Position numbers and translations under genes: made by a program
Shown here: one piece after another, positions 1 to 8,893 of the stretch
Position numbering within the stretch: the first letter of the stretch is position 1
How the letters are laid out: every line of letters starts with the position of its first letter
The notes under the pieces: generated by a model
What the model saw: the letters and a program-made list of their open reading frames with translations, nothing else
The model's database searches: none
Told to the model about the DNA's origin: nothing
Origin: Elusimicrobiota bacterium
GTDB taxonomy: Bacteria; Elusimicrobiota; Elusimicrobia; JACQPE01
Length of the DNA stretch: 40,915 nucleotides
Direction of reading: 5' to 3'
NCBI GenBank assembly: GCA_016180815.1
Contig: JACPAN010000024.1
Coordinates: 1-40,915, forward strand

Positions 1-1
1 C

Positions 2-1270
2 ATTTCCGGCATCAAGAGGCTGGCCCGTCTAAAAAGTCTTGATCCCTTTAACAGGCATGTGGCCTGCCGCGCGCTTTACCTCTTGGTCCACAAGAACCCT
101 GTCTTGCGCGATGAGGTAATTGCCTTTTTGCGAAGCTTTTTGGCCCAAGGCGTCGCTGAGAAGGACGACACAACGTTTATTTCCTTCCTGGCCGGCGATT
201 TGGCCGAATTTAGAGACCCCGGCGTCAAGGAGGATCTGCGCCGCGTCTTTGAGGCCGGTTTCATTGACGAACAAATTGTTCAGTGGGGTTCTATTGAAAA
301 AGAATATGCCGGCCAAAACAAATATTCTGCCGTCAAGCAGGACAACAAAAACCCCCTGGTTCATTTCTCCAAAGAGAATCTTACCCACCTTAAGGAAATC
401 AACAGTGAAGACGAGGACGCCGGAGAAGAGGCTGGAAGCGAAGAAAATAAGGAAGAAGACGGCGAGCTAAACGCACCCTTTTGCCTGCCCAGAGACCGCC
501 GGGCCATAGAAAAATCCACATGGGAATTGACCAAACATTTGCGAAGCCACGAATTTAAAAGCCCAGATGACGCCAATGCCTATCTTAAAGAGCTTCAAGC
601 CTCCGGCAAGCTCAATGACCCCATCGCTCCGGAAAACGCTCCCGAATTCGCCCAAAGCCTGGCTTATGACGCCTTCGGCGAAAACGATCCCAGGAAAAAG
701 GTCGAGATGGCCCGTAAGGCCATCAAAATCTGGCCTGATTGCGCGGACGGCTATGTCATTCTGGCCGAAGAAACAGCCCAAAGCGTGGATGAAGAGTACC
801 GGCTGTACAAGCAAGCCTTGGAGGCCGCCCGGCGCGCCTTGGGGAAGGAGTTTTTCGTAGAGAATACCGGGAACTTCTGGGGCATGATCGAAACTCGCCC
901 CTTTATGCGCGCTAAAGCCGGCTTGGCCGGCTGCCTTTGGATGATGGGGGAGATTGATCAGGCGCTCGATCACTATAGAGAAATGCTGACCTTTAATCCC
1001 AATGACAATCAAGGCATCCGCTATACCTTAGCCTCTTGCCTGGGCGCCGTGGGCAATTGGGACGACCTAAAGCAGCTTTTTGAATCAAAAGACTACCAAG
1101 ACGACATAGGCTTGGAGTGGCTGTCCATGAAAGCCTTGTCTACCTATGTTTTGGAGGGGGAATCACGGCAAGCGCGAAGGCGGCTTCAAGATGTCCTTTC
1201 CCGGAACTCCTATTTCGCCGATTATTTTTTAGGCAACAAAACCTTGCCCGAAGAGCTGCCTGACCATTGA
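2..1270 (+). CDS. TPR protein with HEAT/DUF1186-like N-terminus (5' partial)
   Basis: The reading frame is open to the left window edge, so the true start lies outside; a GTG at 59 is only an internal candidate. The first ~110 residues are helical with a HEAT or DUF1186 flavour (segment [16 protein letters not shown]). An acidic linker follows ([20 protein letters not shown]), then a TPR region resembling bacterial ST7-like proteins ([17 protein letters not shown], then [19 protein letters not shown]). TPR arrays usually mediate protein contacts; no catalytic motif is visible. The frame ends at TGA 1268-1270, but a SEC-C zinc motif, a common C-terminal ending of such proteins, follows at once in another frame (separate entry). 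The natural product may therefore be longer, and this copy may carry a frameshift. Confidence 0.7.
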   Translation: MSGIKRLARLKSLDPFNRHVACRALYLLVHKNPVLRDEVIAFLRSFLAQGVAEKDDTTFISFLAGDLAEFRDPGVKEDLRRVFEAGFIDEQIVQWGSIEKEYAGQNKYSAVKQDNKNPLVHFSKENLTHLKEINSEDEDAGEEAGSEENKEEDGELNAPFCLPRDRRAIEKSTWELTKHLRSHEFKSPDDANAYLKELQASGKLNDPIAPENAPEFAQSLAYDAFGENDPRKKVEMARKAIKIWPDCADGYVILAEETAQSVDEEYRLYKQALEAARRALGKEFFVENTGNFWGMIETRPFMRAKAGLAGCLWMMGEIDQALDHYREMLTFNPNDNQGIRYTLASCLGAVGNWDDLKQLFESKDYQDDIGLEWLSMKALSTYVLEGESRQARRRLQDVLSRNSYFADYFLGNKTLPEELPDH

Positions 1271-1395
1271 AGAAGGCCCCGGGCGCCTTGGAATGGCTGG
1301 CCAAAGAGGCCGGCATAGTCAAAGGACCCAAAGCCGGTCGCAACGAGCTTTGCCCTTGTGGTTCGGGCAAGAAATTCAAAAAGTGTTGCGGATAA
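1267..1395 (+). pseudogene. SEC-C zinc-binding tail in shifted frame
   Basis: This frame lies one base back from the preceding TPR gene and encodes about 40 residues ending [19 protein letters not shown] then TAA. That is a textbook SEC-C motif ([13 protein letters not shown]), the zinc-binding module at the C-terminus of SecA and many other proteins. A TTG at 1267 overlaps the upstream TGA by two bases, so a separate translationally coupled micro-ORF is possible. A sequence error or a real frameshift that removed the tail from the TPR protein seems more likely. The motif itself is certain; how it is expressed is not. Confidence 0.6.
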
Positions 1396-1407
1396 TCCGC
1401 GCAATAC

Positions 1408-1869
1408 ATGGATACAGTCAGGATCGTTGAGGTTGGTGGGACTATCATCACTGCGATTGCAACGGCCTATGCGGGTTGGGCCATGTTCCAGTCTTCGAGA
1501 GACAGTAAACCCAATATAAAAATTGAAGCAAACCCGCTCCAGGTAAATTCCACTGGAAAACTTATGCAGTGGTCTTTTGTCGTTAATTTAACCATCGTCA
1601 ACCTTAGCGCCTCTCAAAATGCTCTGGTTAAAGTGAGCCCCTGTTTAAGACCGTTAAACGATCCCGGTGGAAATGATCCCATGTTGATAAATTTTAATTC
1701 TCAGTTGCCGCTCAGGTTACCCTCGAAAACAACCATGACTCATAGTATAAGCGGTATATTTTTTGGCCTTGGCACCTCTGCCCACGAACTTCAGATGGAT
1801 TTTCAGGATCAGTACGGCATCAATTGGTTGGTTTTGACAACCTTGCCCGCACAATCGAAACACGCTTAG
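1408..1869 (+). CDS. Small membrane-anchored protein of unknown function
   Basis: The product is 153 aa. Residues 8-28 form one hydrophobic segment (VGGTIITAIATAYAGWAMF), and the rest looks like a single beta-rich domain (SFVVNLTIVNLSASQNALVKV). This suggests an N-terminally anchored protein with an Ig-like extramembrane domain. No Shine-Dalgarno sequence is evident before ATG 1408. The gene starts 12 bases after the SEC-C tail and is more AT-rich than the genes on either side, which may mean a separate origin. I do not recognise the family. Confidence 0.55.
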   Translation: MDTVRIVEVGGTIITAIATAYAGWAMFQSSRDSKPNIKIEANPLQVNSTGKLMQWSFVVNLTIVNLSASQNALVKVSPCLRPLNDPGGNDPMLINFNSQLPLRLPSKTTMTHSISGIFFGLGTSAHELQMDFQDQYGINWLVLTTLPAQSKHA

Positions 1870-1927
1870 CGTACATAGAAAGTTCAAATTTTGAATTACC
1901 CCAAGAAAGAGTTTGCTGTGCTCACTT

Positions 1928-1953
1928 GTTCGCAAAATATACATTCTGCGAAC
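1928..1953. promoter_or_regulatory. Perfect 7-bp dyad with AT-rich spacer
   Basis: GTTCGCA at 1928-1934 is repeated inverted as TGCGAAC at 1947-1953, with a 12-base AT-rich spacer. The half-site centres lie 19 bp apart, close to two helical turns, as expected for a dimeric repressor operator. It sits just upstream of an AT-rich tract (1959-2000) and the phased repeats. A cruciform or transcript hairpin is the alternative. Confidence 0.45.
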
Positions 1954-2031
1954 GCATAATTTATTGTTCAATTTTTTTTGACTTAAATAATCTGGTTTTG
2001 CCTATCGATTTTCCGCAGCCTAAAATAAATT

Positions 2032-2117
2032 CGTAAACAATCGTAAACCTTTTCAAGCGCGACCTGCTCGACGGTAAAAAACCTTCCATTCGTAAACATT
2101 CATAAACAACCGTAAAC
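2032..2117. repeat. Phased 10-bp direct repeats, core CGTAAAC
   Basis: CGTAAAC occurs at 2032, 2042, 2091 and 2111, and a one-base variant CATAAAC occurs at 2101. Within each cluster the spacing is exactly 10 bp (2032/2042, then 2091/2101/2111), so copies face the same side of the helix. The clusters are 49 bp apart. Such arrays are typical of iterons, of integrase or excisionase arm sites, or of cooperative activator sites. Nothing here decides which. The array lies about 500 bp before the surface-protein/T4SS block. Confidence 0.6.
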
Positions 2118-2618
2118 AAGGCGTTGCCGCCGATCTAATTTAAACGCCGATCTGCGCTGTAATGATCCGGCAATGATCCATGGCGTTTTACGGCGGTTGG
2201 CAGGTCCTAAAGCCGGCAAGCTCTCTCAAGTTGATTCTCGATGCCGGTTTAGGCCGCTGAATTTCGTTGTTGATCCGTTAAATTTTTCCCTTTATCAAGG
2301 GCTGGCCCAACGCATTCCCCAGGATTCGATCGATCGGGTGTTCGCCGCAACAAATCAAGCTATTGAGCGGGGAATTGTTGCGAAAGAAAATGCTCCGGCC
2401 TGCTTCCATTTTTATCTGAGGCGCTGTGCCCGCGCCCATCATTTGGAACATTTGCTGCCATGACGGATTTGGTGGTTCGGTTGTTGGGGAGGCGGAAAAA
2501 GCAGGGGAGAGCCAGGGGGCTCTCCCTCCACATTGTCCTTCTCTATCGGGGGTTAAGTAACCTCTTAGAGGAAGGGCCGCAACCTATCTTGCGGCTGTTT
2601 CAAGTCTTTCTCCAAAAA

Positions 2619-5600
2619 TTGAATTTAGCAAGGGGGATTCTGCCGGCGTTGGCGGGCGCTTTGGTTTTATTAGGTTTCTCTTTTCCTCTATCTACGCAGG
2701 CCGGGGAATACCTCATCTATGACTCCATAGCCGTCACAGGATCGCCCTATCCTTATGCCAGGGGTCTTGCCGGTGATCATTTGGGAAACGCCTATTTCCT
2801 CACCTATAACCAGGAGGTTACCCATTGGATTATTAAAAAGCTAACCCCGGCTAATGAAATCATCACCGTGGGCGGGCATTTAGGCGGCTATGCGCGCCTG
2901 TCCGTTGACCCTAATTTATGGATTTGGGCCTTAGACGACAATAGCGGCGCCAGGGAAATCAAAAAAATCGATTCATCGGGCAACGTGGTTTTATCCTTTG
3001 GCAATTCATCGGCATTGAGCCTGGCAGGGGGAATCGCCTCAGATGGAACCAAGGTCTGGGTGTCCCATGACGCCCCCTGGGTTTGCAGCGGTCCCGGCAA
3101 CTGCGGTTGGGGCGGCCATGGCAAGCTGGAAGCCTATAGCGCGGCCAATGGGAGCCTTTTATCCAGCGTTTCCATGCCGTGGCGTAATGGAACCCACATG
3201 GTTTATTTAAACGGCAAACTTTTTGTAGCCGGCCGCACAGACCTTTACTGCGGCACGCAGCGGGTTTGGATATTAAACGCTTCTGATGGTAGTGTATCTT
3301 CTTCCTTTATTCCTGGGGGCAATTATCAAAACTGCTTTACCCCGGATTTTGTTTTTTCCGATTCTGATGGTTACTTTTATCTGGGAAGCAGCTATTACAG
3401 CGAAGGAACAGGGGTCAAAAAGTTCGATTCCAGCGGCAATGCCGTAACCCATTTTGCCGTTCCAGGAGGCTACCCAGGTCCCTATATCGGTATGGCAGCT
3501 ATAGACGGACGCCGTTACGTCTATGCTTTAGACGCTGACGGCAATGGAAACACGGCTGGGGACAAGATAATACGCATGGCCTATAACAACACACCGAACG
3601 CGGCCACCAGCCTTGCCCCAGCCGGCAGCGCCTCTCTTCACAGCAGGGAGGTCGCCTTGAGCTGGAATCCCTCCTATGATGCCGACAACGACCCTATCGC
3701 CTATGAGCTTTATCTTTCCCAAACCAATGGCAGCCCTACCAGCCTTTCCCTAACCTCAACAACCAGCAACACAAGCGTCACGCTAACGCCGAGCCCAGGC
3801 AATTATTACTGGATGATAAGAGCCAAGGACGCTTACCGCCAAGCTGACAGCATAACCCAGCAGACAAACTATACCTTCGTCAACTCAGCGCCAACAGTTC
3901 CTTCTTACTCCAATAAAGTCTTTACGACGCGGGATACTTCTGTCCTGATTAACTGGAATCCCTCCACAGATGCGGACGGGGACCCTATTACCTACCGGTT
4001 TTACTTAGGCGATACCCCTGGATCGCTGGCAGAGGTGGCTTCAGGCAGCGGCAACTCTTATTCCTTTTCCGGGTTTAATTGGGGCCAGGCTTATTATTGG
4101 AAGGTGCGGGCTGAGGATGCCTATGGGGGCGTCAGCGAAGGGCCTGTTGCCTCGGTTACGGTCAATTTCCAAAACTCGGCGCCCACGGCCCCTATCCTTA
4201 ACGGACCTTTCTCAAGGGGAATTCACTCAACGGGGACATTCTCGGATGCCATCAGTTGGCTGGTTTCCAACGACCCGGACGGCGACCCCGTTACTTACCA
4301 GGTTTATCAAGGTTCCCATCCCTCAAGCTTTACTTTGGCTGCTGGCAGCGTCTCCGGCAATTTTTTTACTGCCAACGGTCTGGCTCAATGGAGCACCAAT
4401 TATTTCATGGTCAGCGCCGTTGATAGCTATGGGGCGCGGACGGATGGGACGCCCGCGGCAATCAGCTACCACCTGTCCAACCAGCCGCCGCAACCTATTG
4501 TCTATACCTCAACCTGGGGAACCATCGTTACTCGTTCCACCGAAGTTTGGCTTTCCTGGCAGATTCCCGATGACCCGGACGGCGATCCGGTGTTTATGCA
4601 GATTTGGGCCGGAACCAATCCTGCTGCCTTGTCTATTTTGGGCGAGGGGAGTATGGCGGACTATCCGCTTTCCGGTCTCAGTTTGAACACGACGTATTAC
4701 TGGCGGGTAAGCGCCGTGGATGCGTTCGGCGCGGCGAGACAGGGCGATGTCAAATCCTTCTGGCTTCAATTTAAGAATTCATCTCCGCTCGTTCCTTCAG
4801 CTTCAAGCGGAAACGGCGTCCTTTGGCGGCATAAAAATGAGCCCTTTGGGGAAACCGTTTCCTGGGCTGATGCTCCGGATGCTGATGGCGACCCCGTCAC
4901 CTACAGCGTTTATTTCGGCACCGGCTCTTTGGCCAAGATTTTTGAGGGCAGCGGGATCAATTCCTACTTTTTTGAGGGGCTGCATTATGCCACGACTTAT
5001 TACTGGCAGATCATCGCCAAAGACCCGTATAGCGTCACAGTAGGGCCTGTGAATCAATTTCAAATCCTTTTGCAAAACAATCCGCCATCAGCGCCGATTG
5101 CAAGTCATGGCATTGGAGCAACGACAACTCGATCGACATCCCATCTTTTGAGATGGACAGGGTCTCTTGATCCAGACGGGGATGCGATCACTTATGCGGT
5201 ATTTGCCGGGACAAGGCCCGAAGCTTTAACCGTGGCAGCTCAAAATTTAGTTTCCGAGGAGTTTACTTTTGAAGACCTGATGTTTGGTGTTACTTATTAT
5301 TGGCGGATTAGAGCCAACGATTCATTCGGAGCGTCTGTTTTGAGTTCCAGTGCGTCATTGACGCACTTGTTCCTAAACACCGCTCCCAGCTCTCCTGTGT
5401 TTGCAGGTGACACGCTGCGGGCCCGCCATGGCCACGAGCCGTTTTCCGATGTTTTGACTTGGCAAAGTTCCTTGGATGCCGAAGGCGATGCCGTCAATTA
5501 TGCCCTTTGGACGGGAACCGCCCCTCATTTACTCGTTTCGATTGGGTTTAGCACGGGTACGTCTATGGCGCTGACGGATTTGCGATTTGGTACGTCTTAT

Positions 5601-6605
5601 TACGCGGCGGTAATGGCCTCGGATGTTTTTGGGGCGGTTAGCCAGAGCGATATGTTTGTCTGGCGATGTGAACTGACCAACAATTTGCCTTCGGCTCCCG
5701 TAATTCACAGTCCGGCCGGGTTTATTTCGACACGATCCCTGGCATACGAACTTACTTGGGCGGCAAGCCAAGACAGCGACGCAGATGCGTTTTCCTATCG
5801 CGTTTTTTGGTCTAAAAGCGGCCAATCCATGCCCGCGCGCGAGGCGGGGCAGGCGACTACGATGACATTTGATTCCCTGGAATTTCACTCGACATACTAT
5901 TTTGCCGTTGAAGCGAGCGATTCCTTCGGCGGTTCATCATCGGGTCCGGCTATCTCCGTTTTTCTTTCCTATCTCAATAATAATCCTCAGCCGGAGTCCG
6001 GCCATGAGGCCGCCCTTCCGGACGGAATTGTGGTCTCGGACAAAAATTCAATCAGTATAAGCTGGCCTCAATATATTGATCCGGACGGTGATGCCGTTAT
6101 CTACGCGCTTTACCTTGGCCGTCAAAATGATGGCGCATCAGCGGCGCCGCCTTTGGTCGGCGGCGTTCCCCTGCAACTCGTTTATCAAGGCGCTTTAAAC
6201 TTGGCCGCGCTTGATGATTTGTTTTTCCATACGAATTACGTTTATCAGGTTGAAATCCGCGACTCACAAGGCGCGGTGATTAACGGCCCGGCCGGCTCTT
6301 TTTCTTTGGTTCCTCGGTCCGCACAAAGCCAAGCGTATAACGCGCCCAATCCGTTTCGGGTTAATGACGGGACTGATTTTGTGCTGACGGCATTGGAACC
6401 TGTGGATAAGGCGCGGATCGCGGTTTATTCGGTGTATCAGGACCTTATCTGGGAGGGCCATTTCGGGCCCTTGTCGGCCGGGGTTCACCGATTGCGCTGG
6501 GACGGACGGGATGCCTCGGGAAAGCCGGTGTTCTCCGGTATGTATTTGGCCGTTGTTGAAACGCCCGGCTCTAAAACAGTGGTCAGGACGGTGGCGATTC
6601 GATGA
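2619..6605 (+). CDS. Giant secreted propeller/FN3 surface protein with FlgD-like C-terminal domain
   Basis: The frame is open from ATG 2460, but TTG 2619 places a clean signal peptide at the N-terminus (ILPALAGALVLLGF, then TQA/GEY), giving 1328 aa. Neither start has a clear ribosome site. Residues ~28-320 look like an NHL/beta-propeller. Nine fibronectin-III-like repeats of about 95 aa follow to ~1220, marked by DxDGDPxTY (for example TDADGDPITYRFYLG) and YYWxVRAxD. The last ~95 residues begin YNAPNPFRVNDG and contain LRWDGRDASGKPVFSGMY, a FlgD-Ig-type domain that in many diderms acts as or resembles a type IX secretion sorting domain. The stop overlaps the PorV-like gene (ATGA). Expected role: exported adhesin or surface polymer-binding protein. 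Confidence 0.85.
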   Translation: MNLARGILPALAGALVLLGFSFPLSTQAGEYLIYDSIAVTGSPYPYARGLAGDHLGNAYFLTYNQEVTHWIIKKLTPANEIITVGGHLGGYARLSVDPNLWIWALDDNSGAREIKKIDSSGNVVLSFGNSSALSLAGGIASDGTKVWVSHDAPWVCSGPGNCGWGGHGKLEAYSAANGSLLSSVSMPWRNGTHMVYLNGKLFVAGRTDLYCGTQRVWILNASDGSVSSSFIPGGNYQNCFTPDFVFSDSDGYFYLGSSYYSEGTGVKKFDSSGNAVTHFAVPGGYPGPYIGMAAIDGRRYVYALDADGNGNTAGDKIIRMAYNNTPNAATSLAPAGSASLHSREVALSWNPSYDADNDPIAYELYLSQTNGSPTSLSLTSTTSNTSVTLTPSPGNYYWMIRAKDAYRQADSITQQTNYTFVNSAPTVPSYSNKVFTTRDTSVLINWNPSTDADGDPITYRFYLGDTPGSLAEVASGSGNSYSFSGFNWGQAYYWKVRAEDAYGGVSEGPVASVTVNFQNSAPTAPILNGPFSRGIHSTGTFSDAISWLVSNDPDGDPVTYQVYQGSHPSSFTLAAGSVSGNFFTANGLAQWSTNYFMVSAVDSYGARTDGTPAAISYHLSNQPPQPIVYTSTWGTIVTRSTEVWLSWQIPDDPDGDPVFMQIWAGTNPAALSILGEGSMADYPLSGLSLNTTYYWRVSAVDAFGAARQGDVKSFWLQFKNSSPLVPSASSGNGVLWRHKNEPFGETVSWADAPDADGDPVTYSVYFGTGSLAKIFEGSGINSYFFEGLHYATTYYWQIIAKDPYSVTVGPVNQFQILLQNNPPSAPIASHGIGATTTRSTSHLLRWTGSLDPDGDAITYAVFAGTRPEALTVAAQNLVSEEFTFEDLMFGVTYYWRIRANDSFGASVLSSSASLTHLFLNTAPSSPVFAGDTLRARHGHEPFSDVLTWQSSLDAEGDAVNYALWTGTAPHLLVSIGFSTGTSMALTDLRFGTSYYAAVMASDVFGAVSQSDMFVWRCELTNNLPSAPVIHSPAGFISTRSLAYELTWAASQDSDADAFSYRVFWSKSGQSMPAREAGQATTMTFDSLEFHSTYYFAVEASDSFGGSSSGPAISVFLSYLNNNPQPESGHEAALPDGIVVSDKNSISISWPQYIDPDGDAVIYALYLGRQNDGASAAPPLVGGVPLQLVYQGALNLAALDDLFFHTNYVYQVEIRDSQGAVINGPAGSFSLVPRSAQSQAYNAPNPFRVNDGTDFVLTALEPVDKARIAVYSVYQDLIWEGHFGPLSAGVHRLRWDGRDASGKPVFSGMYLAVVETPGSKTVVRTVAIR

Positions 6606-7900
6606 GAGCGGCGGCATTGCTGTTGATCCTGCCGATCGCTGTGGTTCATGGAGAGTTCGCTGGCAGGACTCATTTTTTGACGCATGGGCCGGGCTCCTTG
6701 GAAGAGGCTTTAGGTGGGGCCGCGGCCGCTTATTCCATGGGGCCCAATGCCCTCTATTACAATCCGGCCGGGCTTTCAGCCAGGGCATCGGGGATTACAG
6801 GGGAGTACGCGAAGCTCATGCCGCAGGTGAGCTATTCCTGGCTGGGAAGCGCGTTTTCTTTGGGTAATAACAGTTTCGGTTTGGGAATCATCGGGCTTGA
6901 TTTGGGCGAGATCACGCGCAGGGAAAGCGTGATGGATGCGGGCAGTCCGGCTAAAAGCTACCAACGGGCCTATCTATTGGGGGCGTCTGCGGGAGCGGGA
7001 GGGAGCGCGCGGCTGGGCACAACTTTAGGCCTGCTTGATTTTGTTTTGGCGGGGTATGAATCCAAGGCCGTATTCGCGGATATCGGCGGGGCTGTTCGTC
7101 TGGGGGAGCGATGGTCCTTGGGCGCGGTGCTTAAAAATGCCTATTTTTCAGGCCTGAATTTTGCTGGCAGCAAAGAGGTTTATCCCCCGGAACTGCGTCT
7201 TGGAGCATCGCTTTCTATCGGCGGCGTCGTAATGATGGGCCAGGCGGAGAAATTATTGGATGGTTCCACGCCCAGATTAGCCGCAGGGTTCGGATTTTCT
7301 CCGGCGCCGGGCTTCTCTTTGCGGGCGGGCTTAAACGGCGTTCCGAGATTCGGATTCGGTCTAACTACCAAAAACAGGCAATTTGCCGTTGATTTTTCAT
7401 GGCAAGTTCGCGCTATCAGTCCCACCGGGCGCGTGGGCCTGAGCTATTTTTTTCGTGAAGATGAGGCGGGACCGCCGGAAAACATGAACCCATACACCGA
7501 GCTTAAACTCCGGGCCAAAACCATAGAGGCGTTTTTGTCTGAAGAAGCCAAACGCTTGATCGAGGAGGGGAAATCCAAGGAGTCGGAAATCATTCTCAAA
7601 AGACTTCTGGCTTTAAGGCCGCATGACCAAGAGATCAGAAAGACTTTGGTTTCAATGGGAAGCGAGTTTCCGGTTGTGCGGCGCAGAGTTTGGCTTTTTG
7701 GCCGGACCCAAAAGGAACAACGGCGTCATTACCTTCGCTTTGCCGTCAGTTTCGCGCAGGATGCGCGCATGGATTTTGTCATCTTGGCCAGGGATTTCGT
7801 GGACAAGTGGCCGGATGACGAACGGTCTGAGCTTATCCGCAGGCTGGTGGGCGTTGAGAGCGGAATCTTTAAAACCACCAGACCTGCGGAGAGCCGTTGA
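6602..7900 (+). CDS. PorV/PorQ-family outer-membrane protein with C-terminal helical tail
   Basis: The product is 432 aa with a signal peptide (MRAAALLLILPIAVVHG). It carries the PorV/PorQ-type opening: SLEEALGGAAAAYSMGPNA, then LYYNPAGLS. Alternating glycine-rich amphipathic strands run to about residue 285 (FadL-like barrel). The remaining ~140 residues are helical and TPR-like. PorV is the outer-membrane shuttle that handles C-terminal-domain cargo in type IX secretion. Here it directly follows such a cargo-like protein, with ATG 6602 overlapping the stop at 6605, so the two are probably co-translated. Family membership is clear. A true T9SS role is inferred, because no other T9SS gene lies in the window. 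Confidence 0.8.
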   Translation: MRAAALLLILPIAVVHGEFAGRTHFLTHGPGSLEEALGGAAAAYSMGPNALYYNPAGLSARASGITGEYAKLMPQVSYSWLGSAFSLGNNSFGLGIIGLDLGEITRRESVMDAGSPAKSYQRAYLLGASAGAGGSARLGTTLGLLDFVLAGYESKAVFADIGGAVRLGERWSLGAVLKNAYFSGLNFAGSKEVYPPELRLGASLSIGGVVMMGQAEKLLDGSTPRLAAGFGFSPAPGFSLRAGLNGVPRFGFGLTTKNRQFAVDFSWQVRAISPTGRVGLSYFFREDEAGPPENMNPYTELKLRAKTIEAFLSEEAKRLIEEGKSKESEIILKRLLALRPHDQEIRKTLVSMGSEFPVVRRRVWLFGRTQKEQRRHYLRFAVSFAQDARMDFVILARDFVDKWPDDERSELIRRLVGVESGIFKTTRPAESR

Positions 7901-7919
7901 AAATCAGGAGGGAAAAATC

Positions 7920-8294
7920 ATGAGCGAAATTGCGGCGGACGGAGCGGGAGGAGTTGAAATCGAAATTAGGCATTTAAATCCGGCCAAGAATCCGAAGAAT
8001 AAAAATCTTTTGGCCATGTTCGACGTCAAAATCGGCCCGGTGATGATTAGGGGGGCAAGCCTGATGAACGGAAAGAACGGGTTATTCGTGGGTTATCCGG
8101 CCAAAAAAAGGGCAAAACGCGCGGAGGAAAAAGGGGGATCGCCTTATGAGGACGTTGTGTATGTCATCGGAGACGCGGCCAAATCGGCCTTGCATGAGGC
8201 TGTCGTGCGCGAGTATGAGGAAAAAAGGAAAAACCAGGAAGGACAAGGCGAGACGGGGCCCAAGAATGAGGAATCCGGCTATGCGATTGTCTAA
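7920..8294 (+). CDS. spoVG-like: SpoVG-family regulator at the head of the T4SS cluster
   Basis: ATG 7920 follows an excellent ribosome site (AGGAGG, 7 bases upstream), so it is preferred over the longer open frame from 7623. The 124-aa product has the SpoVG core: an N-terminal strand (VEIEIRHLNP), LAMFDVKIGPVMIRGASLM, then NGKNGLFVGYPAKKR and a helical tail. SpoVG proteins are small site-specific nucleic-acid-binding regulators. The gene begins only 19 bases after the PorV-like gene and is followed at once by the VirB2-like gene. It could thus be transcribed with both and may control conjugation or translation of the cluster. Confidence 0.8.
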   Translation: MSEIAADGAGGVEIEIRHLNPAKNPKNKNLLAMFDVKIGPVMIRGASLMNGKNGLFVGYPAKKRAKRAEEKGGSPYEDVVYVIGDAAKSALHEAVVREYEEKRKNQEGQGETGPKNEESGYAIV

Positions 8295-8619
8295 CGCGAT
8301 GAAGCTCGCCTTCATCCGGTTGGGAACTTTGCTGGCGGCGGGGGCTTTGGGCGTTCCCGCCGCCATGGCCGCAGGCGAGGAAGCCCAGGTGATCCAGCCC
8401 ATGACCGCCATTCTTCAGAAGGTTTCCATGGTCGTGGGAGTGGTCGTACTTTTTATCGGCCTCATTTACGGGTTCGCCGCGTACGGAACCGGCGACGAAG
8501 ACAAAATGAAAACAGCCAGAAACGCCTTTATTGGCGGGATTTTGATTTTGATGGTGTTTCCCATCGTCAAAATTATTTTGGCGGCGGTGGGTTATGGCAA
8601 TCTATTGCGGGGCGTATAG
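8281..8619 (+). CDS. virB2-like: VirB2/TrbC-like pilin subunit
   Basis: ATG 8281 has GAGGA eight bases upstream; ATG 8299 is a second option. From 8281 the product is 112 aa. It has a signal peptide (FIRLGTLLAAGALGVPAAMAA), a short mature N-terminus, and two hydrophobic helices (VSMVVGVVVLFIGLIYGF and IGGILILMVFPIVKIIL) separated by a charged loop with GTGDEDKMKTAR. This is the classic layout of VirB2/TrbC major pilins of type IV secretion. It overlaps the 3' end of the SpoVG-like gene by 14 bases and precedes the VirB3-like gene. Confidence 0.8.
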   Translation: MRLSNAMKLAFIRLGTLLAAGALGVPAAMAAGEEAQVIQPMTAILQKVSMVVGVVVLFIGLIYGFAAYGTGDEDKMKTARNAFIGGILILMVFPIVKIILAAVGYGNLLRGV

Positions 8620-8893
8620 AACTTTCCGCAACACCGCGGCCAAAGTCAAATTCTTCGGCCTTGAGGCTGGGGATTGGGCGGGCATGGGCGCTGTTGTGGC
8701 GCTTTGCTCGCGGCTTTTCCCGAGCCTGATATGGACCGCGCTGGTATCCGCCGGGCTATGGTCCTGGCTTTACTTTGTCAAAGGCCGCAAGCCCCAAGGC
8801 TGGACGCAGGCCGTTGCCCTCTATTTGGTCTCGTCAAAAAATCTGCTGGTAGATTTGGAGCCCAGGCCTGCGGGGGCAGTTCAATATGTCTAA
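8594..8893 (+). CDS. virB3-like: VirB3-like inner-membrane T4SS component
   Basis: The 99-aa product has a hydrophobic region around residues 28-62 (MGAVVALCSRLFPSLIW, then LVSAGLWSWLYF). Its size, membrane pattern and place between VirB2 and VirB4 are those of VirB3/TraL. Sequence alone is weak evidence for this short family, so the call leans on gene order. It overlaps the VirB2-like gene by 26 bases and the VirB4 gene by 8 bases, implying coupled translation. Confidence 0.65.
   Translation: MAIYCGAYRTFRNTAAKVKFFGLEAGDWAGMGAVVALCSRLFPSLIWTALVSAGLWSWLYFVKGRKPQGWTQAVALYLVSSKNLLVDLEPRPAGAVQYV

Larger units (their letters stand above)
1870..2618. other. Gene-poor AT-rich region upstream of the surface-protein operon
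   Basis: About 750 bases carry no gene I can support. The left part (1920-2120) is AT-rich and holds a dyad and phased CGTAAAC repeats (separate entries). The right part has an open frame at 2173-2463 (96 codons) that overlaps ATG 2460 through ATGA. Its product has no recognisable domain, and I cannot tell a small gene from a decayed fragment. Confidence 0.5.

Noticed and set aside
467-1012. Minus-strand open frame of 181 codons
   Set aside because: Antisense to a clear TPR protein.
2032-2117. DnaA-box chromosomal origin
   Set aside because: The repeats do not match DnaA boxes and no dnaA, dnaN or rep gene is nearby.
2173-2463. Possible transposase remnant or small gene
   Set aside because: No transposase or other domain could be recognised on either strand; kept only as part of the gene-poor region.
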